Of a stretch of 64,000 bases of DNA, positions 8,751-17,412 are shown piece by piece. The translations under genes and the position numbers were made by a program. The stretch is from the NCBI RefSeq assembly GCF_030373545.1, contig NZ_JAUDCO010000005.1, positions 62,001 to 126,000 on the forward strand, read 5' to 3'. The stretch is from Collinsella tanakaei. Its GTDB lineage: Bacteria > Actinomycetota > Coriobacteriia > Coriobacteriales > Coriobacteriaceae. The first letter of the stretch is position 1; every line of letters begins with the position of its first letter. A model generated the notes under the pieces. It did not search any database. It was not told where the DNA came from and saw nothing but the letters and a program-made list of their open reading frames with translations.

Positions 8751-9908
8751 ATGCCCGTGCTCTTTGATTATCTCGAGTCGGAGCTCGCGACGTTTGACCA
8801 GAAGCCGTTCTGCCCGCTCGATTCAGCCGTTCTTTCGCAGGCGTGTCTGATAGACGGTGCCGGTGTCGTGCCGATGGTGCCCAGCGAGCCAGACCATGCT
8901 TTTGCCAGGCTCGGCGTCCTCTTGGCTGGCCGCTCGCCCTCCGCTCGCTTTGCGGATCTGATGCGCACCGAGCGCTTTGCCACGATGTTTGTCGGGCTTG
9001 TGCCCGGCGACCTCAAGCGCTGCTTGTTCTTGCTTGCGTCGAGCCCTCGCTATCGCGATCTTGAGCTGTGCCACTATCGCAGCGTGTTCGACGAAGCCTC
9101 CCATACCCAGTTTTGTGCCATGGCTTTCGTGTGGCGCGACGAGTTCGCATACGTTGGGTTCCGCGGGACGGACGCTTCCTTTACGGGGTGGCGCGAAGAC
9201 CTGGACATGGCCTACAAGCCTCGCGTGCGCTCTCAGGATCTTGCCTGCTCGTACTTGGAGGAGGTCGCAGACCTGTTGCCGTCCCGCTTGCACGTGGGCG
9301 GGCACTCCAAGGGCGGCAACTTGGCGCTGTTCGCGGCGCTGAGCTGCAGCGATCGCGTTCGCGCGCGCATCGAGCGCATATGGTGCCACGATGCGCCGGG
9401 ATTTCTGCCAGGGACGTTTACGGATGAGGACTACGTGCGTCTCGGCGGGCGCGTCCACCGCACCGTCCCGCAGGACAGCATCGTCGGGATGATGCTCGAC
9501 TGCCCGATTGAGCCCCGGGTGGTCGAGAGCCGTGCTTCGGGCATCTTGCAGCACGACGTATTCAGCTGGGAGGTCGATGGCGACGACTTCCGCTATCGCG
9601 ACGGCTTGGGCGATATGTCGGCCGTGCTGCACGACGTTGCCGCCGAATGGCTTGCCAGCGTGGACGACGAGCGGCTGGAGCGCATCATGGAGGCGGTCAG
9701 CAAGGCGGTCGTCGCGAGCGGCGCGCGTGACGCCCGGGAGATCCTTGAGGGCCGGGAGCAGTCGCTTCGTCGTGTTGTCGAGGTGGCCCACAAGCTCGAT
9801 CCTGATTCGCGTGACCTGCTCGGCCAGGCGATCGGCGACATCGCGAACCTGGTCGCCAAGCGCTTGGGGCGCGATGTCGCCGCTGCGGTGCTCAAGCTGT
9901 GGGAGTGA
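8751..9908 (+). CDS. Mbeg1-like alpha/beta-hydrolase (DUF2974)
   Basis: A 385-residue cytoplasmic protein of the DUF2974/Mbeg1 group of lipase-like alpha/beta hydrolases. The nucleophile elbow is GGHSKGGN (near residues 184-191), with FRGTD (near 140) forming the oxyanion side as in class 3 lipases; a downstream Asp and His complete the likely triad. The C-terminal third is helical and charged. The ATG at 8751 follows AAGGGGG; the longer frame from 8691 starts inside the CCCTAGGG motif and is rejected. It is monocistronic before the transglycosylase. The substrate is unknown; a lipid or ester is likely. Confidence 0.75.
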   Translation: MPVLFDYLESELATFDQKPFCPLDSAVLSQACLIDGAGVVPMVPSEPDHAFARLGVLLAGRSPSARFADLMRTERFATMFVGLVPGDLKRCLFLLASSPRYRDLELCHYRSVFDEASHTQFCAMAFVWRDEFAYVGFRGTDASFTGWREDLDMAYKPRVRSQDLACSYLEEVADLLPSRLHVGGHSKGGNLALFAALSCSDRVRARIERIWCHDAPGFLPGTFTDEDYVRLGGRVHRTVPQDSIVGMMLDCPIEPRVVESRASGILQHDVFSWEVDGDDFRYRDGLGDMSAVLHDVAAEWLASVDDERLERIMEAVSKAVVASGARDAREILEGREQSLRRVVEVAHKLDPDSRDLLGQAIGDIANLVAKRLGRDVAAAVLKLWE

Positions 9909-9992
9909 CGCGGCACAGCGTCCCTACCTTTCAAAATCGTTAGCTATCGGGCGCTCGATGTCGGGGGACAATAGCCGCTAAGGAGGTGCTCG

Positions 9993-10787
9993 ATGGAGAT
10001 GCTCGCCAAAACGGTGCGACGCCTGGTGCTCGTGGTGCTCGTGGCGGTGCTGCTGCTCGTTGCCGCGACCGTGTGGCGCGGGTACGGGATGTATCGCGAC
10101 GCGCTCGACCGCATGTCGATTTCCGAGGCGGTTGCGCAGCTGAAGCGCCAGCCGGGTTACACAACCGTCGACGAGCTGCCGCAGCGCTACCTCGATGCCG
10201 TCGTGGCCGTCGAGGACCATCGCTTTTACGGGCATGCGGGCATTGATCCTATCGGCATCTGCCGCGCGGCCGTCAACGACCTGCGTTCCTTGAGTTTGGA
10301 GGAGGGCGGCAGCACCATCACGCAGCAGGTCGCCAAGAATCTGTTCTTTACCGGCGAGAAGCGCTTCTCGCGCAAGGTCGCCGAAGCGTTCATGGCGTTT
10401 GACCTGGAGAGCCGATATGACAAGCGCGAGATTCTCGAGCTGTACGTGAACTCGTCGTATTTCGGTCTGGGCCATACGGGCATCGGGCTGGCGGCGCCTG
10501 CTTACTTGGGTTGCTCGCCAAGCGAGATGGATGATTTCTCGTGCGTCCTGATGGCGGGAATCCCCAACGCCCCCGAGTCGCTCGCGTCGGATTGGCAGGC
10601 CGCCATCGACCGCGCATACGTGGTGATCGGGCAGATGGAGAAGTATGGCTACGACCCCGGTGATGCGGTCCTTGGCGAAGGCGACGGTGCGCCGGCGGGC
10701 ACCGATGCCGATCTAGATCCGTCGCCCGCCTCATTGGTAGGCCGACAGGCGAGGAGGGGCCCTCGGATTCGTTCGTTTTTCCGTTGA
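9993..10787 (+). CDS. mtgA: Monofunctional GT51 peptidoglycan transglycosylase
   Basis: Polymerises lipid II into glycan strands at the outer face of the membrane. An N-terminal membrane anchor (residues 10-29) is followed by the GT51 domain with the catalytic motif EDHRFYGHAGID, then EGGSTITQQVAKNLFF, the conserved helix KVAEAFMAFDLE, KREILELYVNSSYFG and AGIPNAPESL. No transpeptidase domain follows; the protein is 264 residues, as for monofunctional enzymes. AGGAGG precedes the ATG by six bases. The basic C-terminus (ARRGPRIRSFFR) is unusual. The next gene is a Mur-ligase-family enzyme, which supports a wall-related neighbourhood. Confidence 0.88.
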   Translation: MEMLAKTVRRLVLVVLVAVLLLVAATVWRGYGMYRDALDRMSISEAVAQLKRQPGYTTVDELPQRYLDAVVAVEDHRFYGHAGIDPIGICRAAVNDLRSLSLEEGGSTITQQVAKNLFFTGEKRFSRKVAEAFMAFDLESRYDKREILELYVNSSYFGLGHTGIGLAAPAYLGCSPSEMDDFSCVLMAGIPNAPESLASDWQAAIDRAYVVIGQMEKYGYDPGDAVLGEGDGAPAGTDADLDPSPASLVGRQARRGPRIRSFFR

Positions 10788-11258
10788 TGGTCACGAGGGA
10801 ACGATAATTGTCGTATTGGCCTATTATTTGACCCCCTTATGAGTCTGAGAGAAACGATCTGGAGGGCATGGTGAGCGTGACGGTGTCCATCCGCTGGTGT
10901 TTCCGCAGGATTGGTTCGCGGCGGGCGGCCGTGAGCCGCCCTTCGGGCAGCTGCGGGTCGCCTTTAGGGGTGGCCATGCTTCAGTAATCGTTGTCTCGTG
11001 ACCACGATGAGGATTACGAGCGCGCGAGGCGGGCGGGAATGGCCGACGGCTCCCGATCGGAGGTCGGTATTTTGCCGCGGTTTCAGCGGTTTCTTGCCTG
11101 TACGGGCAAAAGGGTTGCTGCGGCGGGTTCCGGCATGGCGGGCGATCGTCATGGGCTCCTGCGGCAGGTCCGGGCGGTTCTCGAGCTTCCGATTGTGGGG
11201 AGCACTTGAGCAGAGGGTGAAGGGATTCTGAGGATGCACTCCAAATCCATGCCTGCCG
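10788..11258. other. Intergenic region, no confident gene
   Basis: A stretch of about 470 bases between the transglycosylase and MurT genes. It contains one short frame of 38 codons starting at 10868 after GGAGGG (Met-Val-Ser-Val-Thr...), Arg/Ser-rich and without any recognised family, which I do not call. Several GC-rich partial inverted repeats lie near 10918-10970. No riboswitch consensus was recognised. Confidence 0.4.
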
Positions 11259-11264
11259 TATAAT
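11259..11264 (+). promoter_or_regulatory. -10 box TATAAT before the MurT-GatD fusion
   Basis: A perfect TATAAT lies 58 bases before the TTG start at 11322. The -35 region is not recognisable. The leader contains a small GCCAGCCTGGCTGGC hairpin at about 11283-11297. Confidence 0.5.
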
Positions 11265-11321
11265 GGTCAGCTGCACCGTTTTGCCAGCCTGGCTGGCTGT
11301 TCGTACGTAAAGGAGCCAACC

Positions 11322-13547
11322 TTGAGCACTGCCGTTCAGGGCCGTCGCGGACCTCGCTTCCATCTGGCCATGGCTGCCGCCAAGGCCGCCGTGGCGGGAC
11401 TCAAGCTGCTGCGCCGCAACGCTGGTCAGATGCCCGGCGTCATCGCCGAGAAGTTCGACCCGGCGTTCCTCGACCATATCGACAAGCCTGCCCATATCGT
11501 GTTCGTCTCGGGCACCAACGGTAAGACCACGACGAACAACCTGTTGAACGACCTGCTTGCCGACAACGGTATCGATCTGATCGATAACCGCGCAGGCGGC
11601 AACATCAGGACCGGCATCGAGAGCACGTTCGTCAAAAACGCGACGCTTTCGGGCCGTCAGCGCAAGGACACCGCGGTCATGGAGCTTGACGAGCTGTCGT
11701 TCCGCCGCGTGCTGCCCGACGTCACGCCCGAGATCATCCTGGTTACCAATCTGTACCGCGATTCGTTTGCGCGCAACGCCAACCCCGAGTTCATCTTCTC
11801 GGTCATGAGCGAGCACATCTCGCCCAAGACCAAGCTCATCCTCAACGCTGATGACCTCATCAGCTGCCGCTTGGCGCCGCAGAACACCAACCGCGTGTAT
11901 TTCTCGCTCGGCCCGCTGGCCGAGGACACCCCTGACCCGCAGGGCATCGTATGCGACCTCACCGCCTGTCCCGAGTGCGGCGGCAAGCTGGAGTACGACT
12001 ATTGCCACCTGCGCCATCTTGGCCATGCGCACTGCACTTCGTGCGGATTCACCAACCCTGACCCCGCCTACGAGGTCATCGCCGTCGACCGCGACGCGCA
12101 TACGTTCACGGTGCGCGAGAACGCGGCGGACGGGCTTCCCGAGTACACCTACCGCTTCGGCGTGTATTCCCTCACCAACCTGTACAACCTGTTCGCCGCG
12201 ACCGTCGTGGCACGCGAGATGGGCCTTGCGCCCGCCGCGATCGCCGCGTCGCTCGAGCGCGGCATCAACGTGACCGCCGCGCGCTACGCTGAGCAGGAAG
12301 TGGGAGGCAAGCGTCTGGTGGCGCTTGCATCCAAGGGCGAGAACAGCACGGCGACTTCGGTGGCGCTTGACACCATCCGACGCGAGCCGGGCGACAAGAT
12401 CGTCATCCTTATGCTCGCCGACGCGCACAAGGCCGAGAGCCCCACAACGACCGAGTACATCGGTTGGTACTACCAGTCCGACTTCGAGTACCTGACCGAT
12501 CCGGCCATCAAGCAGGTGATCGTGCAGGGTGTGACCAACGAGGACCTGCTGCTGCGCCTGAGCCTGGCCGGCATCGATCCCACCAAGCTCTACATGGTCA
12601 CGACGCCCGACGAGGCGGCCGACGCCGTCGACCTGTCGTGCGGCGTCGACAACATCTTCTGGGCCTACGACATCTTCAACGGCGCCGATGTCGACAAGAG
12701 CCGCAGCCGACTCATCCACCGCATCGAGGCGGGGGAGCAGGGCGGCCCGGCCTCGCCGTCGGTGGCCGAGTCCGATGGCGGCGCATCCTCGCGTCCGACA
12801 TCGTCGGCTGCCCCGGTCATCGAGGTGCTGTTCCCGGAGTACGGCAACCAGGCGGGCGACAACGGCAACGTCATGTACCTGCGCGCCTGCCTGCCCGATG
12901 CGACGTTTATCGAGACCTCCCACGGCGACGTGCCCTATTTTGCCGAGCACCGCCCCGACCTCATCGTCATGTGCGGCATGACCGAAGGCCAGCAGGTCAC
13001 GGCGATCGAGCAGCTCAAGCCCTATCGCGACCGCCTGGCCGAGCTCGTCGACGACGGCGTGTTCATGCTGTTCACCGGCAACGCTCCCGAGACGCTTTGC
13101 CGCCGCATTACCGATGCGCGCGGCGAGCGCATCGAGGGCCTGGGCATCATCGACGCCGAGGTGGCCCGCGATACCGCTACGCGCTACCTGTGCGTGCAGT
13201 CCGGTTCGTTCGTACCCGCTCCGGGTGCCGAGCCCCTGGACGTCGTGGGCTTTAAGATTCAGTTCACCCAGGTCGCCGGCGACAACGCAGGGCGCTTCTT
13301 TATCGAGGACCGCGCCGGCTGGGGCCTTGATGAGCGCAGCAAGCTCGAGGGCTTCCGCATCAACAACCTGTTTGCCACCTGGATCATCGGTCCTCTGCTC
13401 CCGCTCAACCCCGATTTCACCTCGTGGTTGCTCAAAAACGTGACGGGAGGGGGTTCGGTGCATTTGGCATACGAGCCGCAAGCCCGAGCTGCCTTCGTCA
13501 AGCGCCTGCACGAGTTCAAGGCGCCGGGGATGCACCTGGCCTACTAG
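11322..13547 (+). CDS. MurT-GatD-like fusion with degenerate glutaminase site
   Basis: The N-terminal ~470 residues are MurT-like Mur ligase: P-loop GTNGKTTT (residues 64-71), Mur central domain, a zinc ribbon (C216-x2-C219, C238-x2-C241) and the DUF1727-type C-terminal domain. A linker rich in Ser/Ala joins it to a GatD-like amidotransferase domain (from ~496; GDNGNVMYLR, then GERIEGLGIIDAEV). MurT-GatD normally amidates D-Glu of lipid II using glutamine. Here the GatD cysteine position (ICGGYQ in S. aureus) reads FTGNAP, T585, and the His position (TYLHGP) reads TWIIGP, I689. The MurT segment normally WxWDxDFE reads WYYQSDFE, Q385. Glutaminase activity is therefore unlikely; the ATP-dependent ligase core looks intact. 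Start is TTG at 11322 after AAAGGAG. Length 741. Confidence 0.85.
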   Translation: MSTAVQGRRGPRFHLAMAAAKAAVAGLKLLRRNAGQMPGVIAEKFDPAFLDHIDKPAHIVFVSGTNGKTTTNNLLNDLLADNGIDLIDNRAGGNIRTGIESTFVKNATLSGRQRKDTAVMELDELSFRRVLPDVTPEIILVTNLYRDSFARNANPEFIFSVMSEHISPKTKLILNADDLISCRLAPQNTNRVYFSLGPLAEDTPDPQGIVCDLTACPECGGKLEYDYCHLRHLGHAHCTSCGFTNPDPAYEVIAVDRDAHTFTVRENAADGLPEYTYRFGVYSLTNLYNLFAATVVAREMGLAPAAIAASLERGINVTAARYAEQEVGGKRLVALASKGENSTATSVALDTIRREPGDKIVILMLADAHKAESPTTTEYIGWYYQSDFEYLTDPAIKQVIVQGVTNEDLLLRLSLAGIDPTKLYMVTTPDEAADAVDLSCGVDNIFWAYDIFNGADVDKSRSRLIHRIEAGEQGGPASPSVAESDGGASSRPTSSAAPVIEVLFPEYGNQAGDNGNVMYLRACLPDATFIETSHGDVPYFAEHRPDLIVMCGMTEGQQVTAIEQLKPYRDRLAELVDDGVFMLFTGNAPETLCRRITDARGERIEGLGIIDAEVARDTATRYLCVQSGSFVPAPGAEPLDVVGFKIQFTQVAGDNAGRFFIEDRAGWGLDERSKLEGFRINNLFATWIIGPLLPLNPDFTSWLLKNVTGGGSVHLAYEPQARAAFVKRLHEFKAPGMHLAY

Positions 13548-13616
13548 CGATCGCGCTGCCCGCCGTGCGCTTTGCGCGCGCGGCGCAGCTTGGCATCAAT
13601 CGAATAGCGGTCTATC

Positions 13617-13660
13617 GCGAACGTCGCGACCTGCTTTATCCGGCGGGCCGCGACGTTCGC
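13617..13660. repeat. Perfect 12-bp stem-loop in the MurT-CofE spacer
   Basis: GCGAACGTCGCG (13617-13628) pairs exactly with 13649-13660 around a 20-base loop. No T-run follows on the plus strand. It lies in the 284-base gap between the Mur-ligase fusion and the CofE-like gene and may be a weak terminator or RNA processing hairpin. Confidence 0.5.
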
Positions 13661-13831
13661 GTTGTATGCGGGCGACGACGCGCGATGCGGCGGCGGTATC
13701 CGCACAACCGGCGCGAAAGCCGCGGTGCAGTGGGCCGGAAGGACGCTGCGAGCTGCGGGCGAGCTGCGGCGTAGCGCGATCGCACTAGCAAGACCGAAGT
13801 AGGTACCAGGACAAACGCAAAGGAGCACACC

Positions 13832-14527
13832 ATGGAATTCAACATGAATGAGGGGCACCCCATCGAGGTCGAGGTCGGCGGCAAGCGCTACGCGCGTCAC
13901 GCCATCCGCACGCGGTTCGTCGAGATCGGGGAGAGCTATCTCGATCTGATCCGCGAGTACGTACTGCCCGTCTGGCAGCCCGGCGACATCCTGTCCTCGA
14001 GCGAGAAGGTCGTGGCGCTTTGCCAGGGGCGTGTGGTGTACGAGAAGGATGTCGAGCCGGGCCTGCTCGCGCGCTTTCTGGCGCCGTTTGCCAGCGGCAC
14101 GCCCGACGCGTTCGGCGTGAAGCATCCCGCCAAGATGCAGTTCGCGATCAACGAATGCGGTGCCCCGCGCGTGCTGTGGGCAGCTATCTGTGCCGGCGTG
14201 GCCAAGCTCTTCGGAAAGCACGGCGTCTTCTACGAGATGACGGGCCGCGAGGTCGCCGGTCTCGACGGCTTCTACGGAGCGGAGTTCGACACGTATGCCC
14301 ACATGGGCGTGCGCATCCCGGCGGATCCCGACGGCGTTTGCGATGAGGTGGAGCGCGAGCTCGGCGTGCAGATGATGATCGTGGATGCCAACAACATCAA
14401 CGTCGAGATCCTCGGCCGCAGTTCGTCGCTTGCGCTGACCGACGACGACCTGCGCGCCCTGATCGCCGACAATCCGGCGGGGCAGGGCACCGAGCTCACG
14501 CCGTTCATCCTCATCCGCCCGCTGTAG
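13832..14527 (+). CDS. CofE-like (coenzyme F420-0:L-glutamate ligase family) protein
   Basis: A 231-residue member of the F420-0:gamma-glutamyl ligase family (PF01996). True CofE adds L-glutamate to F420-0 with GTP. Family-type segments include the N-terminal ILSSSEKVVALCQGR, a central FAINECGAPRVLWAA, a DTYAHMGVRIPADPDG region and a C-terminal acidic MMIVDANNINVEILGRSS. No other F420 biosynthesis genes (cofC, cofD, cofG/H) lie in the window, so an F420 role is doubtful. Its position after a Mur-ligase fusion with a dead glutaminase suggests a role in attaching an amino acid to a wall precursor; that is inference. AAAGGAG lies six bases before the ATG. A terminator follows. Confidence 0.7.
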   Translation: MEFNMNEGHPIEVEVGGKRYARHAIRTRFVEIGESYLDLIREYVLPVWQPGDILSSSEKVVALCQGRVVYEKDVEPGLLARFLAPFASGTPDAFGVKHPAKMQFAINECGAPRVLWAAICAGVAKLFGKHGVFYEMTGREVAGLDGFYGAEFDTYAHMGVRIPADPDGVCDEVERELGVQMMIVDANNINVEILGRSSSLALTDDDLRALIADNPAGQGTELTPFILIRPL

Positions 14528-14574
14528 AACCCGATAACATCGGCGCGCACTCGGTTGGCGCGCCTTGCGTGCAT

Positions 14575-14610
14575 GCCCCCGGTTCGCTTTGGTGAGCCGG
14601 GGGCATTTTG
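14575..14610 (+). terminator. Terminator after the CofE-like gene
   Basis: GCCCCCGGTT (14575-14584) pairs with AGCCGGGGGC (14595-14604) with one G-U pair, followed by ATTTTG. Confidence 0.75.
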
Positions 14611-14662
14611 TGCAGCGCGCGCTTTAGCAAGGCGGTGCACCAATGCATGAGAAGGGATACAT

Positions 14663-14758
14663 ATGCATAAAACGGAGGAACAGAAGGCTTGGATATCCGA
14701 AATACGGGACGCTTCGTCCGTTTTGGATTGGCTGAAATACAATACTATTTACCTGTGA
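14663..14758 (+). CDS. Possible 31-residue peptide upstream of arcC
   Basis: A short open frame starting MHKTEEQKAWISEIRD and ending in TIYL, preceded by GAAGGG with seven bases of spacing. The composition (Lys, Glu, Trp, Ile, AT-rich codons) differs from neighbouring genes. It could be a leader or small acidic-basic helical peptide, or chance. No family is recognised. It sits in an unusually AT-rich 300-base spacer before carbamate kinase. Confidence 0.25.
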   Translation: MHKTEEQKAWISEIRDASSVLDWLKYNTIYL

Positions 14759-14828
14759 TAATACAAAAATCAGGCACAAATATACGCTGGGCGGCGAAAA
14801 GGTACCGTTCACCGGCTCTCGCCAAAGA

Positions 14829-14859
14829 AATGAATAAAAACTGGGTGGCTGAGTATACT
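14829..14859 (+). promoter_or_regulatory. Possible ArgR box and -10 of arcC
   Basis: AATGAATAAAAACTGGGT (14829-14846) matches the left half of the ArgR/AhrC box (consensus CATGAATAAAAATKCAAK, recalled for Bacillus subtilis) and overlaps the -35 region of a promoter with TATACT at 14854-14859. Arginine-responsive control of a carbamate kinase gene would make sense. The right half of the box is poor. Confidence 0.4.
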
Positions 14860-14924
14860 CAATAGAGTAATGAAAACGCGCGGGCGCCACGAGGTCGCGC
14901 GTGCCATCAAGAAAGGGGTTTCCC

Positions 14925-15887
14925 ATGTCCAAGCCTTTCGGCAAGCCCGATCGCATCGTCGTCGCCCTGGGAGGCAATGCCTTGGGTGACACCCCCGAGG
15001 AGCAGATCGAGAAGGTCGGCGCCGCCGCCCACGCGCTGCTCGGTCTTATTGAGCAGGGTAACGAGATCATCATCACCCATGGCAACGGCCCGCAGGTCGG
15101 CATGATCCAGAACGCCTTCGCCGCCGCTCACGACGCCATCGGCACCCCGTCCATGGACCTGCCCGAGTGCGGCGCCATGAGCCAGGGCTACATCGGCTAT
15201 CACCTGCAGCAGGGCATCGGCCGCGAGATGCACCGTCGCTATAAGCGCTGGCACGCTGCCACGGTCGTGACCCAGATCGAGTGCGATCCGGACGATCCGG
15301 CGTTCGCCAACCCCACGAAGCCCATCGGCCCGTTCTACACCGAGGAGCAGGCCAAGCAGATCATGGCCGAGAACCCCGACATGACCTTCGTCGAGGACTC
15401 CGGTCGCGGCTGGCGTCGCGTCGTCGCCTCGCCCGAGCCCAAGAAGATCGTCGAGGCCGACTCCATCCTGAACCTCCTCGACAACGAGTTCATCGTCATC
15501 GCCTGCGGTGGCGGTGGCATCCCGGTCGTGCGCGACTACAACAACAAGGGCTGCTACAAGGGCGTCGCTGCCGTTATCGACAAGGATATGGGCGGCGAGC
15601 TGCTCGCCGAGGACTGCGGCGCCGACGTGCTGTTCCTGCTGACTGCGGTCGACCACGTCGCTATCAACTGGGGCAAGCCCGACCAGACCGATCTCGAGGA
15701 GATCTCTGCAGACGAGGCGGAGAAGCTCGCTGACGAGGGTCAGTTCGGCAAGGGCTCCATGGAGCCCAAGGTCCGCGCCGCCATCAAGTTCGCGCGCAGC
15801 CGCAAGGGCCGCGTGTGCATCATCGGCGCGCTCGAGAAGGCCGCCGAGACCATGGCCGGCCTCTCCGGCACCCGCATCTACGCGTAA
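14925..15887 (+). CDS. arcC: Carbamate kinase
   Basis: Transfers phosphate from carbamoyl phosphate to ADP, giving ATP, ammonia and CO2, the last step of arginine deiminase and some purine/agmatine fermentations. Motifs: VVALGGNALG (residues ~12-21), THGNGPQVG, the long mid-domain insertion with DSGRGWRRVVASPEP, ACGGGGIPV, DKDMGGELLAEDCGADVLFLLTAV and the end segment ALEKAAETMAGLSGTRI. Length 320, typical. The ATG at 14925 follows GAAAGGGG; an upstream in-frame start is rejected. arcA and arcB are not adjacent, so the source of carbamoyl phosphate is unclear. Strong codon bias suggests high expression. Confidence 0.96.
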   Translation: MSKPFGKPDRIVVALGGNALGDTPEEQIEKVGAAAHALLGLIEQGNEIIITHGNGPQVGMIQNAFAAAHDAIGTPSMDLPECGAMSQGYIGYHLQQGIGREMHRRYKRWHAATVVTQIECDPDDPAFANPTKPIGPFYTEEQAKQIMAENPDMTFVEDSGRGWRRVVASPEPKKIVEADSILNLLDNEFIVIACGGGGIPVVRDYNNKGCYKGVAAVIDKDMGGELLAEDCGADVLFLLTAVDHVAINWGKPDQTDLEEISADEAEKLADEGQFGKGSMEPKVRAAIKFARSRKGRVCIIGALEKAAETMAGLSGTRIYA

Positions 15888-15947
15888 TCGAGCATGTCTG
15901 TACGGGCGCCGCGGCGCGACGCCCCGTGAACACGTCCTCTCTCCTTT

Positions 15948-15985
15948 CCCCGATGGCTGCCACCCGGCAGCCATCGGGGTTTTGC
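15948..15985 (+). terminator. Terminator after arcC
   Basis: A perfect 14-bp stem (15948-15961 with 15966-15979), beginning CCCCGATGGCTGCC, runs into TTTTGCGTTT. It is one of the best terminators in the window. Confidence 0.9.
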
Positions 15986-16101
15986 GTTTGGATGGGTGCG
16001 CGGGGCGTGCCGTTCGCGTCGGCTGGGGAGACTCCGCGCGACGCCGGCGCAGCCGATAGCTTGCATCGGTCGTTTGGTTTGGATGGGCGCTTGGTTGGAT
16101 C

Positions 16102-17412
16102 CTATGCGGCCGAGTAGACCCAGGCGACGTCGGCTTGGTTGAGCACGCGGACCAGGTCCCATTTGCGCGCGCTGGTATCGGGGCTGTTGGGGTCGTAGAT
16201 CTCCACCATGCCGCGCTCGTCGATGCTCTTCAGGATGATATAGTGCCCGAGCATGGTGAAATCGCCCGCTCCCACGACGCAGATGACGGGGTTTCCCTGC
16301 CGCAGGGCGCTCTCGACCGTCTGACGCGTGGGCGCGACCATCTCGGCGTAGAAGCCGAACGCGTAGGCTGCCTCCGTCATAAACGACCATTCGGTGGCGC
16401 CGGTGGGCGCGTAGTTGTTGGCGTCCGCCCAGCTCGACATCGTGCCCGGATCCATGTCGGTGTTGCCGGTGAAATACACGTACAGCATGGTCATGGCGGT
16501 GGGGCCGCAGGCATTTTGGGCGACCGTGCCGCCGCCGTAGGGCAGGTTGCACCAGGCGACGTCCGTCTGATACAGATGCGGCATCTCGCCTTGCTCCCAC
16601 TGCGACACCGGCGTGGAGACGGGGAACTGCGAGGGCGTGAGCGTGCCTATGTTGAGCTGCGAGGACTCCTGCTCCGGCGCGATGCCGGCGGGCGTGGTCG
16701 ACACGACGGAGCCGACGAGGAACAAGACGAGGAACAGCGCCGCGGCCGGTACGGCGATGGAGGCTGCCGAGAGCGGCCGTGCCGCCGGGGAGCGCCATCC
16801 GCCTGCACGGCCATAGTCGCGGCCGCGATTGCGGCTCCGGCCCCGCGAGAACGAGGGCTGCCCGCGTCGCAGGGTGTGCCCGATCACGGACGAGGGGCCC
16901 GATCCGTAGCGTCCGCGCTCTAGGACGCTTGACGTTCCCTGCGAGCGAAGCGAGCTGACGGTCGAGGCGGCCGAACCGGAGCGGAAGGTGGTATGGAGCT
17001 GATCGGCGTGCCCGTGCCCGTATCCGCGTTCGCGCGGATGGGCGTCGTGGCGCGCACCTCCTTGGAGGGCGTCGCGAATCGTGTCGACGATGGCGCCGAA
17101 GAGGTTGGCGATTGTCGAGGGCCGCGTGCCGCGCCGTTGCGCGCGGCTGCGTCCAGAGGTCGCGGTGGTGCGGCGTACGGTGCCTGCACGTTCGGTTGAA
17201 GCGGATGAGGCGCGAGAGGAAGAGGGCCGTGTGCTCTCGGCGCGACGTCCAGATCGTCCGGCTTCACTGCCCGTGCCCGTTGCGGCGTAGCCGGTCGGCA
17301 TGCGTCCCGATGCCAAACGCACGTTGCGGCGGGAAATGCCGGAAGAACGGTGCTCTGGGGGCATGCTCGTGCGCGCCTCGCCGCTCTCGCGGCGGGACCT
17401 TGCGTCTGCCAT
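16102..17412 (-). CDS. Membrane-anchored C39-like cysteine peptidase
   Basis: A 436-residue protein. Residues 1-215 are Arg/Ser/Gly-rich and probably disordered in the cytoplasm; a membrane segment follows (near 222-242, AALFLVLFLVGSVV); the extracytoplasmic domain is a papain-fold C39_2-type peptidase. The catalytic Cys lies in QNACGPTAMTMLY, preceded by YQTDVAWCNLPYGGG, the His in GHYIILKSI and the Asp/Asn in EIYDPNSPD. Such proteins act on surface or wall-associated substrates. GGAGGTG precedes the ATG by four bases, which fixes the long start. It converges on arcC and diverges from the phospholipase gene. Substrate unknown. Confidence 0.75.
   Translation of the reverse strand: MADARSRRESGEARTSMPPEHRSSGISRRNVRLASGRMPTGYAATGTGSEAGRSGRRAESTRPSSSRASSASTERAGTVRRTTATSGRSRAQRRGTRPSTIANLFGAIVDTIRDALQGGARHDAHPRERGYGHGHADQLHTTFRSGSAASTVSSLRSQGTSSVLERGRYGSGPSSVIGHTLRRGQPSFSRGRSRNRGRDYGRAGGWRSPAARPLSAASIAVPAAALFLVLFLVGSVVSTTPAGIAPEQESSQLNIGTLTPSQFPVSTPVSQWEQGEMPHLYQTDVAWCNLPYGGGTVAQNACGPTAMTMLYVYFTGNTDMDPGTMSSWADANNYAPTGATEWSFMTEAAYAFGFYAEMVAPTRQTVESALRQGNPVICVVGAGDFTMLGHYIILKSIDERGMVEIYDPNSPDTSARKWDLVRVLNQADVAWVYSAA

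Noticed and set aside
10824-13535. Minus-strand open frame of 903 codons
   Set aside because: Antisense shadow of the MurT-GatD fusion; no ribosome-binding site or family.
14663-14758. Small arcC leader ORF as a confident gene
   Set aside because: Kept only as a low-confidence feature because no homologue or conserved peptide motif can be recognised.
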